From Clostridia bacterium (GTDB taxonomy: Bacteria; Bacillota; Clostridia; Oscillospirales; CAG-272), in NCBI GenBank assembly GCA_017631325.1, contig JAGBTM010000042.1, forward strand, positions 1 through 45,407: a DNA stretch of 45,407 nucleotides, given 5' to 3'. Under the pieces are notes generated by a model. The model saw only the letters and a program-made list of their open reading frames with translations, had not been told where the DNA came from and did no database searches. Shown here in pieces: positions 6,770-15,589 of the stretch (the stretch's first letter is position 1; each line of letters opens with the position of its first letter). Made by a program: the position numbers and the translations under genes.

Positions 6770-9201
6770 TGAAAAAGAAAAATTTGATAATACTCCTGAT
6801 ATTTCCGTTTTTGATTTCGGTATTTTGCATTATCACCGTCAACACCACCTACAATATGATAGACGTTGACATCTCGCATATCGACTGGGATTACAACGAT
6901 ATGGAGGGCTTTCAGCTATCCGAGGGGCAGATGTACGCCCTTAAAGCAGAGGGCGTCAACCAGCGTCACTACGCGGTCTCGGGTGGAAACGATTTGGTCT
7001 GGAGCGTTGAGAACAAGGACCTAAACGACCCTGAGCCGTGTGCGGAAATCGTCAAGGAGGGCGACACCTACTTTATACGCCCCTTGAAGTCTGGAGAGGT
7101 TATAATAACCTGCTCGAACGCAAAGGGAAACGTACAGCGTCGCCTGACCGCCGTCATATACGTTGACGCGGCCATACTCCTTTACCCCACGATAAGCACG
7201 TCGCAGTCCAACATTGACTCGGTGATATACTACGGTGAGTACGACCATACTCTTGGCGAGATGGCAAAAATAGATATGACCCTTGTCACCCTGCCGTCAG
7301 TTCTCAAAAACGAGGTGGAGATTACCACGAGCGAGAACCTAAAATACGAGGACGGAGTTGTCAGTATACTCTCTCCCGGCGAGGCGTTCGTCAAGGTTAG
7401 CGACCCAAAGGGACGCTCGGCTGACGCAACGTATGAGTTCTACGTAGTGGACGAGGGCATAAACGTATACACCTACGAGGACCTGCTTTATTGCACCAAC
7501 TATTCAGAGGACGGCCATATTGCCGTTTTAAGAAAGCATTTCGAGTCGCTTGAAAACACCTACGTTATGAACGGTGAGAGCTTTATGCTCTCGGACGGCG
7601 CGCTCGTTAAAAAGCCGGGTGTAAATAACGTAGAGTGCTTTGGTAATTATAATCCGCAGACTAAAGAGTTTTCTTTCGCGGAGGAGATTTATTCGTTCGA
7701 AACCACCTACAACAAAAATTTTATTGAGCAGTGGAACGAATTTGTCAAAACTAACAGACAGTATTCGCCTATTTCTTCGACGGTATACGCGGGACTTCGC
7801 GTGCAGAAGGATTTTTACGGCAACGGATACACGATAAATCTTCATAACCTTACCTATCCTTACTCTTATACTCTTATGATGGGTGAGAGTGGTGAGGTGC
7901 GTATTCCAACTCTCACCTCAAAGAACCTTTTCAGAGGCCCCCTGAAGATGTATTCTCTGGGTGACCCGAACAACACGCCTCTCGTTTCGCTCTACGGACA
8001 GGATAACGTTGGCGTGTATGTGGACGGCGACGGAATATGCTTAAATGACATCAGCATAAAGAACTGCGATTTCGGTGACAGAATGGCAAATCTCGACACG
8101 GTGGGTACCGTAGTTGAGATTTACGGCAACGGAGTCACGATAAAGAACTCGCGTCTGTCAAACGGCAAGAACGTTCTTCGCAGCTTTTCCTCAATGGATT
8201 TGCTGCTTGAAAATTCGCTTCTCTCCAACGCTCGCAACTTCCTTTTCGTCACCGGCGCAAACGAGTACGAGCCTGTTGACCTGACAAGAGAGGTGAGCTT
8301 CCCGGGTATCGCGGGCAACACCGTCACTATGACGGTTGGCGACTATCTTATGAAGGGGGCTGAGGGTGACGTTTTGGTCAACTCATTCCTTCAGAATTAT
8401 TTTGACAGCTACGAGTCTAAAAGAGCTATGAAGACGGCGCTTCTAGCTATCCAGGACGCGCTTGGTACGGTTAAGGATATTTCTACTCAGTACAAGGGCA
8501 CGACGGTTATACGCGACACGTATTTCTACCGTAGCGGTATTGCTTCTATATGTATGGAGTCGCTCTTTTCCAGTCCGTTTTTGGAAACGGGCTCGTCCCC
8601 GTCCCTTATAACCGATATTTTCGCTACGATACAGGAGGGCGGTAAAACGCTCATACCTTACACGCCTACGGGTGCTTCGGGAGTTGCATATCCCGTTACG
8701 CTCACGGTAGAGGAAGGCGTTCGCTTCTACGACTATAAGGAGGTTGGCAAAATCGACCTTGAGGGACTTATAGAGGAGAATATTTCAGCCATAGCAAACT
8801 CGTTAAATCTTTACGATGGAACTATAACCATAGACGATATATTCCCCTTGCAGACTATGATACGCCAGCAGGCTACTGCAGTGAGCGCCATTTATAATAA
8901 GGACTCAAAAAGCTACTATAACATTCCGATAGTTTATTACGGCGGCGGATTAAATCTCTCTAAGGTTACGATGGGCGCCGAGAAATGTACCGAAAAGGTT
9001 GAGGTGGATATTCTCGACAACTATCTTTCGCTCAAGGGCACCTCGGGCGCGGGCGCATTTGCCAATATGCGCGGTCTTATGCTCAAGACGGTTGCTTCGG
9101 TTACAGGATTTGAGCCGTTCGGGTTCCACTTTGTCAAAAACGGACACCTCTTTGGCGAAACGCCCAACGTATCCGAGCTTGTTGCAAACGCTCGTGAATA
9201 A
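6769..9201 (+). CDS. Membrane-anchored extracellular protein with Ig-like and right-handed beta-helix regions
   Basis: An 810-residue protein. Residues 5-27 form an N-terminal hydrophobic anchor without a lipobox. Residues about 50-135 (LSEGQMYALKA... SGEVIITCSN) and 140-235 (SPGEAFVKVSDPKG... YEFYVVD) look like two bacterial Ig-like (Big2) domains. From about 335 to 530 there are stacked short strands with G-N-G/V-T-I-K-N-S patterns, such as NGVTIKNSRLSNGKNV, which is the rhythm of a parallel beta-helix as in pectate-lyase-like proteins. No pectate lyase catalytic set was recognised. Its start overlaps the permease stop by one base, so it is made with the exporter. It could be an extracytoplasmic partner of the ABC transporter or its cargo. 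A symmetrical stem-loop terminator follows at 9221. Confidence 0.65.
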   Translation: MKKKNLIILLIFPFLISVFCIITVNTTYNMIDVDISHIDWDYNDMEGFQLSEGQMYALKAEGVNQRHYAVSGGNDLVWSVENKDLNDPEPCAEIVKEGDTYFIRPLKSGEVIITCSNAKGNVQRRLTAVIYVDAAILLYPTISTSQSNIDSVIYYGEYDHTLGEMAKIDMTLVTLPSVLKNEVEITTSENLKYEDGVVSILSPGEAFVKVSDPKGRSADATYEFYVVDEGINVYTYEDLLYCTNYSEDGHIAVLRKHFESLENTYVMNGESFMLSDGALVKKPGVNNVECFGNYNPQTKEFSFAEEIYSFETTYNKNFIEQWNEFVKTNRQYSPISSTVYAGLRVQKDFYGNGYTINLHNLTYPYSYTLMMGESGEVRIPTLTSKNLFRGPLKMYSLGDPNNTPLVSLYGQDNVGVYVDGDGICLNDISIKNCDFGDRMANLDTVGTVVEIYGNGVTIKNSRLSNGKNVLRSFSSMDLLLENSLLSNARNFLFVTGANEYEPVDLTREVSFPGIAGNTVTMTVGDYLMKGAEGDVLVNSFLQNYFDSYESKRAMKTALLAIQDALGTVKDISTQYKGTTVIRDTYFYRSGIASICMESLFSSPFLETGSSPSLITDIFATIQEGGKTLIPYTPTGASGVAYPVTLTVEEGVRFYDYKEVGKIDLEGLIEENISAIANSLNLYDGTITIDDIFPLQTMIRQQATAVSAIYNKDSKSYYNIPIVYYGGGLNLSKVTMGAEKCTEKVEVDILDNYLSLKGTSGAGAFANMRGLMLKTVASVTGFEPFGFHFVKNGHLFGETPNVSELVANARE

Positions 9202-9220
9202 AACAAATTTTAACTAAGAG

Positions 9221-9250
9221 CGCACCCGTGTCGAGTTTTTTGGTGCGTTT
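9221..9250 (+). terminator. Stem-loop terminator after the beta-helix gene, with recurring loop
   Basis: CGCACC (9221-9226) pairs with GGTGCG (9242-9247), followed by TTTT. The 15-base loop contains GTGTCGAGTTTTT, identical to the loop of the hairpin at 18804-18826 although the stems differ. The following lipoprotein gene has no strong promoter of its own visible in the short gap, so termination may be partial. Confidence 0.65.
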
Positions 9251-9273
9251 TGGTGAAAGGAATTATAAATTTT

Positions 9274-10407
9274 ATGAAAAAATTACTCTCACTTCTTTGT
9301 CTTTTGTGCATTTGCTTTTCAGTACTCAGCTTCACTAGCTGTGGATTTATTGACCAGGAAAGCGGAAAGATAATAAGTAAAATAGAAAAAACGGCAGAGT
9401 TTGAGGACGGCTCGTCAGAGATAACGATATTCTACACCGACCCGTACTACAAGCCTGAGAAGTTTATCGTTCCCGCAGGAAAGCAGGGCGACGCAGGTGT
9501 CAGCGTGCTTGACGTTACTTCAAAGGACGGGGTCGGTGAGGACGAGGGATACACCATCGTTACCGTAACTCTCTCAAGCAAGAACAAGGACGGCTCTTAC
9601 GTCACGAATTCCTTCAAAATCCCCGACGGAAAAACTATCGTTGACGTATACGCGGATAAGAACTCGCTGACGGGCGAGGACGAGATAGTTTTCGCATTCA
9701 GCGGTGGCGGCGGTACCATTTCTATGCCTATGCCTAAGTTCAACGGTGTCAAGGAAATGCAGCTTGTCGAAAAAGAGGGCGGTGGATACGAGCTTCAGGT
9801 TAAGTACACTCTTGGCGAGGACGAATGGAAAACTATCGGTGAAATCAAGGCGCCCGTCGGTATTGATAAGGTCGACGGTGAAGAGATAAACGGACAGTAC
9901 GTTCTGACGGTTTATTACACTGACGGAAGCATATCACCTCCCATTCCATTCGACAAGCCGGCAGACCCTAACAGCTGGTCAACGGCCGAAACGAAGCCTG
10001 CTGACTCTGTAGGCAGAGTAGGTGACTTCTGCTTTGCTGAGGACACCAAGACTATCTGGAGTAAGGTCAAAGAGGGCACAGACGACAACGTTAGAGAATA
10101 CTGGAAGCCCGTGATTTCTTTCATTGACAAGACCGTGGCGCATACCGTCAGTTTCTACTTGAACGACGGACAGGTGAGCGCTAACGTCCACGCATGGAAG
10201 TCCTACGACGTTCAGCACGGCTGTTATTTTGACTCGACTGGCGCGTCTATTCCTATTCCGACAAGAGAGGGATACGATTTCGTCGGCTGGTACAGAAAAT
10301 CTGAGATTACCGAGCAGGAAATGAAGATTATGACCTCATTTAACGACCTTACTCCCGTACACGGTGACCTTAAGCTCTATGCTATATGGACGCCATTAGC
10401 ACAGTAA
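9274..10407 (+). CDS. Lipoprotein with C-terminal InlB-like (Flg_new) repeat
   Basis: A 377-residue predicted surface lipoprotein. The signal peptide starts at the ATG at 9274 (RBS AAAGGA), giving MKKLLSLL and a lipobox FTSC with the lipidated Cys23. An in-frame TTG at 9250 gives eight more residues but lacks an RBS. The middle (about 40-270) is a beta-rich region with repeated KDGxxxVxVTLSSK-type strands and possible tandem domains of about 75 residues. The last 80 residues match the InlB B-repeat pattern: VSFYLNDG, then REGYDFVGWY, ending LKLYAIWTP. Such repeats are common in surface proteins of gut Firmicutes. It lies downstream of the exporter operon and may belong functionally with it; that is inference. 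Confidence 0.8.
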   Translation: MKKLLSLLCLLCICFSVLSFTSCGFIDQESGKIISKIEKTAEFEDGSSEITIFYTDPYYKPEKFIVPAGKQGDAGVSVLDVTSKDGVGEDEGYTIVTVTLSSKNKDGSYVTNSFKIPDGKTIVDVYADKNSLTGEDEIVFAFSGGGGTISMPMPKFNGVKEMQLVEKEGGGYELQVKYTLGEDEWKTIGEIKAPVGIDKVDGEEINGQYVLTVYYTDGSISPPIPFDKPADPNSWSTAETKPADSVGRVGDFCFAEDTKTIWSKVKEGTDDNVREYWKPVISFIDKTVAHTVSFYLNDGQVSANVHAWKSYDVQHGCYFDSTGASIPIPTREGYDFVGWYRKSEITEQEMKIMTSFNDLTPVHGDLKLYAIWTPLAQ

Positions 10408-10582
10408 CCGCTAAAGGACATAGCGCCCCGTTATAAAGGCGCAGCTCTCGGTAATAAGAACGCAACGTCTTAATATAACTAACAACAGCCTCTTAGCTTA
10501 GGGGCTGTTCTTTTTATAATAAAGAGAGGGCTGAGGCATAAAATATTTTAAATATGAGAATTAAAAAGATTTATAAATTCTA
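10408..10582. other. Intergenic stretch between lipoprotein gene and rsuA promoter
   Basis: It holds a small hairpin around 10427-10443 (GCGCC/GGCGC), the terminator at 10484-10516, and A/T-rich DNA. No short gene with a convincing RBS was seen. Confidence 0.6.
10484..10516 (+). terminator. Rho-independent terminator
   Basis: AACAGCC (10484-10490) pairs with GGCTGTT (10503-10509), extended by TCT/AGG pairing around a five-base loop, and followed by CTTTTT. It closes the lipoprotein transcript. Confidence 0.85.
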
Positions 10583-10611
10583 TTTACAAAATAAGTCTTT
10601 TGTGATATAAT
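10583..10611 (+). promoter_or_regulatory. Sigma-A promoter of rsuA
   Basis: TTTACA at 10583-10588, 17-base spacer, TATAAT at 10606-10611. It is followed by a roughly 90-base leader with two predicted hairpins (10619-10649 and 10663-10691) before the RBS GGGAGGA. Confidence 0.85.
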
Positions 10612-10705
10612 ATACGAGGCTCGTGTTATTGTTTTTCGGCGCGAGCATTTTGAAATATATTACCGACACCTAAGCCAAAAGGGCAAGTCGGCCTCGGGAG
10701 GACGT

Positions 10706-11422
10706 ATGCGAATAGATAAATTCATATCCGAATGCGGCGTTGCCTCTCGCAAGGAGGCCGCAAGGGTCGCAAAATGCGGAGGAGTAACCGTTGACGGTGC
10801 GCCGGTCAAGGACCTCTCAAAGCACATTGACCAGACCAAAGCGCGTGTGTGCTTTATGGGCAGGGAGCTTTCATACCGCAGGTACACCTACGTTATGCTC
10901 AACAAGCCCGAGGGCTACGTCAGTGCAACCGAGGACGAGAAGTTCCCGTGCGTCACCGAGCTTCTTCCCATTGAGCTTCGAAAAATGGAGCTTTTTCCGG
11001 TGGGCAGGCTCGATAAGGACACCGTAGGACTTATGATACTTACCAACAACGGCCCGCTTGCGCACTCGCTTCTTTCCCCAAAGCATCACGTGACTAAGGA
11101 ATATTTCTTTACTGCTGCAGAGCCTCTGTGCGATGGGGTAGAGGACAAGTTCCGAGACGGCGTCGTGCTTGCCGACGGATACGAGTGCAAGAGCGCTCTG
11201 ATACGCCTCGACCGGGATAGAGCCTCGGGAATTATTACGCTTACAGAGGGCAAGTATCACCAGATAAAGCGTATGATAGCAGCGCAAGGTAACAGGGTAG
11301 TAACGCTTGAGAGAATAAGCTTTGCTTCTATTCCGCTTGACACCTCGCTTGACAGAGGCGAGTGGCGCTATCTTACTGAGGAGGAGATTTCGCATCTCGA
11401 GGCCCTCGCAAATAAACAGTAA
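10706..11422 (+). CDS. rsuA: RsuA/RluB-family pseudouridine synthase
   Basis: A 238-residue enzyme that converts a uridine in rRNA to pseudouridine. An N-terminal S4 RNA-binding domain (about 1-48, MRIDKFISECGVASRKEA) is followed by the catalytic domain. The catalytic aspartate is Asp103 in the family motif GRLDKDTVGL. LNKPEGYVSA and GKYHQIKRMI are the other family motifs, the latter being the conserved KL-like motif of the fold. Its length and S4 order fit RsuA (16S position 516), but RluB/E/F-type specificity cannot be excluded by eye. It has its own promoter and lies 43 bases upstream of tex. Confidence 0.88.
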   Translation: MRIDKFISECGVASRKEAARVAKCGGVTVDGAPVKDLSKHIDQTKARVCFMGRELSYRRYTYVMLNKPEGYVSATEDEKFPCVTELLPIELRKMELFPVGRLDKDTVGLMILTNNGPLAHSLLSPKHHVTKEYFFTAAEPLCDGVEDKFRDGVVLADGYECKSALIRLDRDRASGIITLTEGKYHQIKRMIAAQGNRVVTLERISFASIPLDTSLDRGEWRYLTEEEISHLEALANKQ

Positions 11423-11429
11423 TTTTTGC

Positions 11430-11452
11430 ACACGCCCACGGCATGTGTTTTT
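11430..11452 (+). terminator. Possible weak intercistronic terminator between rsuA and tex
   Basis: ACACGCC (11430-11436) can pair with GGC-ATGTGT (11440-11448) with a two-base bulge, followed by TTTTTAT. The bulge and the nearness of tex suggest attenuation rather than a full stop. Confidence 0.4.
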
Positions 11453-11465
11453 ATAAGGAGTAACA

Positions 11466-13655
11466 ATGGATATTTTAAAGACTTTAGCAGAAGAATTTAA
11501 AATCAAAGAGGAGCAGGTGAAGGAAACCGTCGCTCTTATCGACGAGGGCAACACCATTCCCTTTATTTCCCGTTATCGTAAGGAGGTTACCGGCGGACTT
11601 GATGACGCAACCCTTCGTGACCTTAACGACAGACTTAATTATCTTAGAAAGATGGACGAGCGTCGCGCTGAGATTTCCTCTCTCATAGACGCACAGGGTA
11701 AGCTCACCGACGAGATTACCTTCGCCCTTAACAATGCAAAAACGCTCGTAGAGCTTGAGGACATATATCTTCCGTACAGACCTAAGAGAAAGACGAGAGC
11801 CTCGGTTGCTCGTGACAAGGGACTTGAGCCCCTTGCAAACTATATTATGGAGCAGCGCGACGCATACAACCCGGCAATTGACGTATACGCCGAGCAGTTT
11901 ATCGTTATCAGCGACGAGAAGGACAAGTCCGTTCCCGACGTGGCGGCGGCTCTGGCAGGTGCTTCCGATATTATCGCAGAGGATATATCCAATAACGCCG
12001 AAATCAGAAAGGCTCTTCGTGAGTTCACTATGAAAAACGGCTCTCTTACCACCAAGGGAACCACCGAGGAAAGCTCGGTTTACGAGAATTACTACGACTT
12101 CTCCGAGCCTATCAAGAAGCTCAAGGGGCACAGAGTTCTCGCTATCAACCGCGGAGAGAACGAGGAGTTCCTCAAGGTAGCCGTAACTCTTCCCGAAAAC
12201 GACGGCATCGCAGAAATCGTATCGAGAGTTGTTACCAACAAGAAATCTCCTGCGCTTTCCTATCTTATGGCGACTATAACCGACGCATATAACCGTCTGC
12301 TTTTCCCCGCTATTGAGAGAGAGGTTCGCACAACTCTCTTTGACGACGCCTGCGAGGGCGCGCTCAAGGTGTTCTCCGAGAACCTCAGAAACCTGCTTCT
12401 CACCTCGCCCCTTAAGGGTAAAACCGTGCTTGGCTACGACCCCGGTTACGCCCACGGCTGTAAGCTTGCGGTAGTAAACAAGACGGGTAAGGTGCTTGAC
12501 ACCGCAGTTATCTATCCCGTAGAACCCAGAAAGGATATAGAACGCTCCAAAGCGGTCGTTCTTCGCCTTATCAACAAGTACGGCGTAGACGTCGTTTCCA
12601 TAGGAAACGGTACTGCATCGCGCGAGTCCGAGCAGTTTATCGCAACTCACGTTCTTCGCGACCCGGCATGCCCCAAGGGTGTTAAGTACACCATCGTTTC
12701 CGAGGCAGGAGCTTCGGTTTATTCGGCATCAAAGGTTGCTACCGAGGAGTTCCCCGACTACGACGTTATGCAACGCTCGGCTATCTCTATTGCAAGACGA
12801 CTTCAGGACCCCCTTGCAGAGCTTGTTAAAATTGAGCCTAAGGCAATAGGCGTAGGTCAGTATCAGCACGATATGAAGCAGGCGCGTCTTACCGAGGCGC
12901 TTGGCGGTGTCGTCGAGGACTGTGTAAACGGAGTTGGTGTTGACGTAAATACTGCGTCCTACTCGCTTCTTTCCTACGTTTCGGGTATAAATATGACCGT
13001 CGCAAAAAATATCGTTAAGTACAGAGAGGAGTACGGTGAGTTCAAGTCCCGCGCTCAGATTCTCAAGGTGCCGAAGCTTGGAGACAAGGCCTTCACTCAG
13101 TGCGCAGGCTTCCTTCGTATCCACGACGGCAAAGAGGTGTTTGACTCTACGGGAGTTCACCCCGAGTCCTACGCTGTGGCAGAGGACCTTCTTAAGCGCT
13201 TCGGTTTTACCACTGAGGACGTAAAAAACAACAACCTCACTCTTCTTCGCTTCAAGGCTACTCAGTACGGCATAGCCAAACTCGCCCGTGAGCTTGGCTG
13301 CGGTGAGCCTACTCTTGAGGATATTATTTCCGAGCTTGAGAAGCCCGGACGCGATATTCGTGACGATGCACCCGCACCCGTGCTTTCAACCGACGTTCTT
13401 GACATTAACGACCTTAAGCCCGATATGCAGCTCAAGGGTACGGTCAGAAACGTAGTTGACTTCGGCTGCTTCGTTGACATCGGTGTTCACCACGACGGAC
13501 TTCTTCACATCTCCGAGATGAGCGACAGATACATTAAGCACCCCTCCGACCTCTTTAAAACGGGTGACGTTATCGAGGTCAGAATTAAGGACGTTGATAC
13601 TAAGAAATGCCGCATTTCTCTCACGAGAAAGGGCATGAATACAAACAAAGGTTGA
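11466..13655 (+). CDS. tex: Tex-family RNA-binding transcription accessory protein
   Basis: A 729-residue cytoplasmic protein of full family length. The N-terminal helical Tex region is at about 1-190, with IPFISRYRKEVTGGLDD, the strongest family motif, at 31-47. A YqgF/RNase-H-like domain begins near 318 (GKTVLGYDPGYAHGCKLA), with helix-hairpin-helix repeats in the middle (GINMTVAKNIVKYREE). An S1 RNA-binding domain closes the chain at about 655-725 (GTVRNVVDFGCFVDIG). Tex binds nucleic acid and is linked to transcription fitness; its exact job varies among species. RBS AAGGAG lies 7 bases before the ATG. A strong bidirectional terminator follows. Confidence 0.96.
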   Translation: MDILKTLAEEFKIKEEQVKETVALIDEGNTIPFISRYRKEVTGGLDDATLRDLNDRLNYLRKMDERRAEISSLIDAQGKLTDEITFALNNAKTLVELEDIYLPYRPKRKTRASVARDKGLEPLANYIMEQRDAYNPAIDVYAEQFIVISDEKDKSVPDVAAALAGASDIIAEDISNNAEIRKALREFTMKNGSLTTKGTTEESSVYENYYDFSEPIKKLKGHRVLAINRGENEEFLKVAVTLPENDGIAEIVSRVVTNKKSPALSYLMATITDAYNRLLFPAIEREVRTTLFDDACEGALKVFSENLRNLLLTSPLKGKTVLGYDPGYAHGCKLAVVNKTGKVLDTAVIYPVEPRKDIERSKAVVLRLINKYGVDVVSIGNGTASRESEQFIATHVLRDPACPKGVKYTIVSEAGASVYSASKVATEEFPDYDVMQRSAISIARRLQDPLAELVKIEPKAIGVGQYQHDMKQARLTEALGGVVEDCVNGVGVDVNTASYSLLSYVSGINMTVAKNIVKYREEYGEFKSRAQILKVPKLGDKAFTQCAGFLRIHDGKEVFDSTGVHPESYAVAEDLLKRFGFTTEDVKNNNLTLLRFKATQYGIAKLARELGCGEPTLEDIISELEKPGRDIRDDAPAPVLSTDVLDINDLKPDMQLKGTVRNVVDFGCFVDIGVHHDGLLHISEMSDRYIKHPSDLFKTGDVIEVRIKDVDTKKCRISLTRKGMNTNKG

Positions 13656-13688
13656 CATTTTCACACCTTTTAGCCCTCAAACAACCAA

Positions 13689-13721
13689 AAAGGAGTACAA
13701 GCTAGTTGCTTGTGCTCCTTT
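13689..13721 (+). terminator. Bidirectional terminator between tex and the LysR gene
   Basis: AAAGGAGTACAAGC (13689-13702) pairs with GCTTGTGCTCCTTT (13708-13721) with one G-T pair. A and T tracts on both sides let it serve both converging genes. Confidence 0.85.
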
Positions 13722-13773
13722 GATTTATATATCAAAATTATAAACTTATAACAGCCTGCGCTACTTGTGGATA

Positions 13774-14682
13774 TTACGCCCTTATGCTCTCTCCAAACTC
13801 CTTTATTGATAGGATAAATTTCTCTAAAAGAGGGCTCTGAGTTCTGTCGTTTCTCGTGATATAGCCGACGCTGTACATCGAGCTGGACTCAAGCGGAATA
13901 GAAACGATTTTCCCCTCGTTGAGAGCCGAGGGCATAATTCCCGTTCCGACGGTGTAGGTGTCGGTTTTCAAAAGCACGTTCATAAGTGTTGCTCTGTCGC
14001 TTATTACGATGTGCTTATCTGCAAAATCGGCTGAAATCATCTCTTCCTTGAACCAGGAGTCCTTGTGTGCGCCTTGCTCGTAGGAGAGGTAGGGATAACT
14101 CTTTAGCATTTCGTAGCTGATAAGCTCTTTTTTTGCAAGTGGGTGGTTATTGTGAATAAATACGTGGGGCGAAACCTGAAGAATAGGGAAAAAGGATATT
14201 TCCTTATCCTGCAGGTATCTTGTCATTATGTCAATATTTCTGTCCTCAATAGCGATAATTCCCACGTCGCTATAAGCGATTTCGACGTCACGGATTACGT
14301 CGTAGGTCTCCTTCTCCTGAAGCGAGAGTGAAAATACAGCGTCGGTTGTTTGACCGACAAGTCTTGCAAATGCGTCTGCGATAAAGTCGTAATGCTGAGT
14401 TGAAATAAACAGGCGCGAGTCCGCTTTGGCTCTCTTGTATCTGTTAATAACGAAGTCGTTCTTTGAGACTATCTCCTCAGCATATCTGACAAATTCTGCG
14501 CCCTCTACGGTCAGCACGGCGCCATTTTTTGAACGCTCAAAAATCTTGATACCAAGCTCGTCCTCGAGCGACTTTATGCTGGTGGAAAGGCTGGATTGCG
14601 CCACGAAAAGCTTTCTTGCGGCCTCGCTGAACGAGCCCGTGTTATGTATTTCGAGAACGTATACGCACTGCTGGATAGTCAT
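13774..14682 (-). CDS. LysR-family transcriptional regulator
   Basis: A 302-residue regulator. The winged-helix DNA-binding domain occupies about 1-65 with the classic ARKLFVAQSSLSTSIKSLE recognition segment, followed by a linker helix and a two-lobed effector-binding domain. The start ATG at 14682 is chosen because MTIQQCVYVLEI begins the HTH fold and has GGAGG upstream; the open frame extends 47 codons further but inside the neighbouring gene. The ATG overlaps the stop of the upstream DUF554 gene as ATGA, so the two are translationally coupled. That makes the membrane protein a likely target or partner of the regulator. The effector is not evident. Confidence 0.93.
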   Translation of the reverse strand: MTIQQCVYVLEIHNTGSFSEAARKLFVAQSSLSTSIKSLEDELGIKIFERSKNGAVLTVEGAEFVRYAEEIVSKNDFVINRYKRAKADSRLFISTQHYDFIADAFARLVGQTTDAVFSLSLQEKETYDVIRDVEIAYSDVGIIAIEDRNIDIMTRYLQDKEISFFPILQVSPHVFIHNNHPLAKKELISYEMLKSYPYLSYEQGAHKDSWFKEEMISADFADKHIVISDRATLMNVLLKTDTYTVGTGIMPSALNEGKIVSIPLESSSMYSVGYITRNDRTQSPLLEKFILSIKEFGESIRA

Positions 14683-15368
14683 TTTACAAATGCCTCCATA
14701 ATTATATTGTAAATAATGATTAGGAATATTGCGGGAATAATATTGATATTTTTGACCTTGCTTGCGCTCGGGCATATCATATTGAAGCCCGAAAAGAAGA
14801 GTATAAGATATCCGACGGAGCATAGCTGAGAAAGTAAGCTATCGCTCAGAAAATCCATAAAGAAATATGCCACCCCTGCAATTATCAGCTGTATAAGAAC
14901 GACTGCTAAGGACGAGAGAGATACTCTTTTTCCATAGGTTGCGCCAAGCATCAGGGCAAAGGGGAAATCCACGACGCCCTTCAGCATCAGCTGAAAGCTG
15001 TCGCCCTTAAGCGCGTACAAAATCGGACCGCTTATCTGAAGTCCGCCGACGCCGAAGAAGATTATCGCGTCAATTAAGCCGTTAAGCGACAGACTATCTG
15101 AACGGGGCAGGGAATGAAGCCTATCCTCGAGCTTTAAGCCCTCGCCGATAAGAAATCCTACGACGAGCGCTATACTTACAATGACGGTATTCTCACCGAC
15201 GATTTTTCCGTCGGATACGGACAGCATGTTTTCTAAAAGTCCAATTGCGCTGATAAGCATTATGGCAAGCGCAAGAGGGAAATTGTTCTTTATGTTTACC
15301 TTGCTTTTAAAAATTCCGCCCAAAATTCCGCCAAGCGAAATGGCAAGCCCGTCAACGATAAAACCCAC
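14679..15368 (-). CDS. DUF554 family membrane protein
   Basis: A 229-residue integral membrane protein with about six to seven helices. The N-terminal GFIVDGLAISLGGILGG matches the glycine-rich first helix of DUF554 (YdfK-type) proteins, and the central IIFFGVGGLQISGPILYAL is also typical. I place the start at the GTG at 15368, which has AAAGGG 8 bases upstream and gives the usual family N-terminus. Extending to 15413 adds 15 residues that do not fit the family. Function of the family is unknown; transport or sensing is likely. It shares the promoter at 15449-15477 with the LysR gene, and the leader contains a small CGATGC/GCATCG hairpin. Confidence 0.85.
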   Translation of the reverse strand: MGFIVDGLAISLGGILGGIFKSKVNIKNNFPLALAIMLISAIGLLENMLSVSDGKIVGENTVIVSIALVVGFLIGEGLKLEDRLHSLPRSDSLSLNGLIDAIIFFGVGGLQISGPILYALKGDSFQLMLKGVVDFPFALMLGATYGKRVSLSSLAVVLIQLIIAGVAYFFMDFLSDSLLSQLCSVGYLILFFSGFNMICPSASKVKNINIIPAIFLIIIYNIIMEAFVK

Positions 15369-15448
15369 GCTATACACCCTTTCTAGTGCTTTTTTGACCG
15401 ATGCAAGTGGCATCGCGCCTGATTTTTTCTAAAATCAATACTATATAA

Positions 15449-15477
15449 AGTATAGCATAAATAGGGTGTATTGTAAA
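15449..15477 (-). promoter_or_regulatory. Sigma-A promoter of the DUF554-LysR operon
   Basis: On the minus strand, TTTACA (15472-15477), 17-base spacer, TATACT (15449-15454). A hairpin of CGATGC and GCATCG lies in the leader before the RBS. Confidence 0.75.
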
Positions 15478-15504
15478 ATATAAAAAAACTATCACCAGCA
15501 AACT

Positions 15505-15535
15505 AAAAAGGCTTGACCCATACCCGAGTCAAGCC
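15505..15535 (-). terminator. Terminator of the minus-strand scfB-decarboxylase transcript
   Basis: On the minus strand GGCTTGAC (15528-15535) pairs with GTCAAGCC (15510-15517), followed by TTTTTAG. It lies beyond the tandem array, so the array would form the 3' untranslated region of the decarboxylase mRNA. Confidence 0.75.
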
Positions 15536-15589
15536 CTGTGTCTTAATTTTAACGTCGGTTTCTCTGAAAGTTTCGGTTTGACCTAGGCC

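Noticed and set aside
11484-12650. A 388-codon minus-strand frame within tex.
   Set aside because: Antisense of a strongly conserved gene, Ser/Val/Leu-rich, with no recognisable motif and no promoter.
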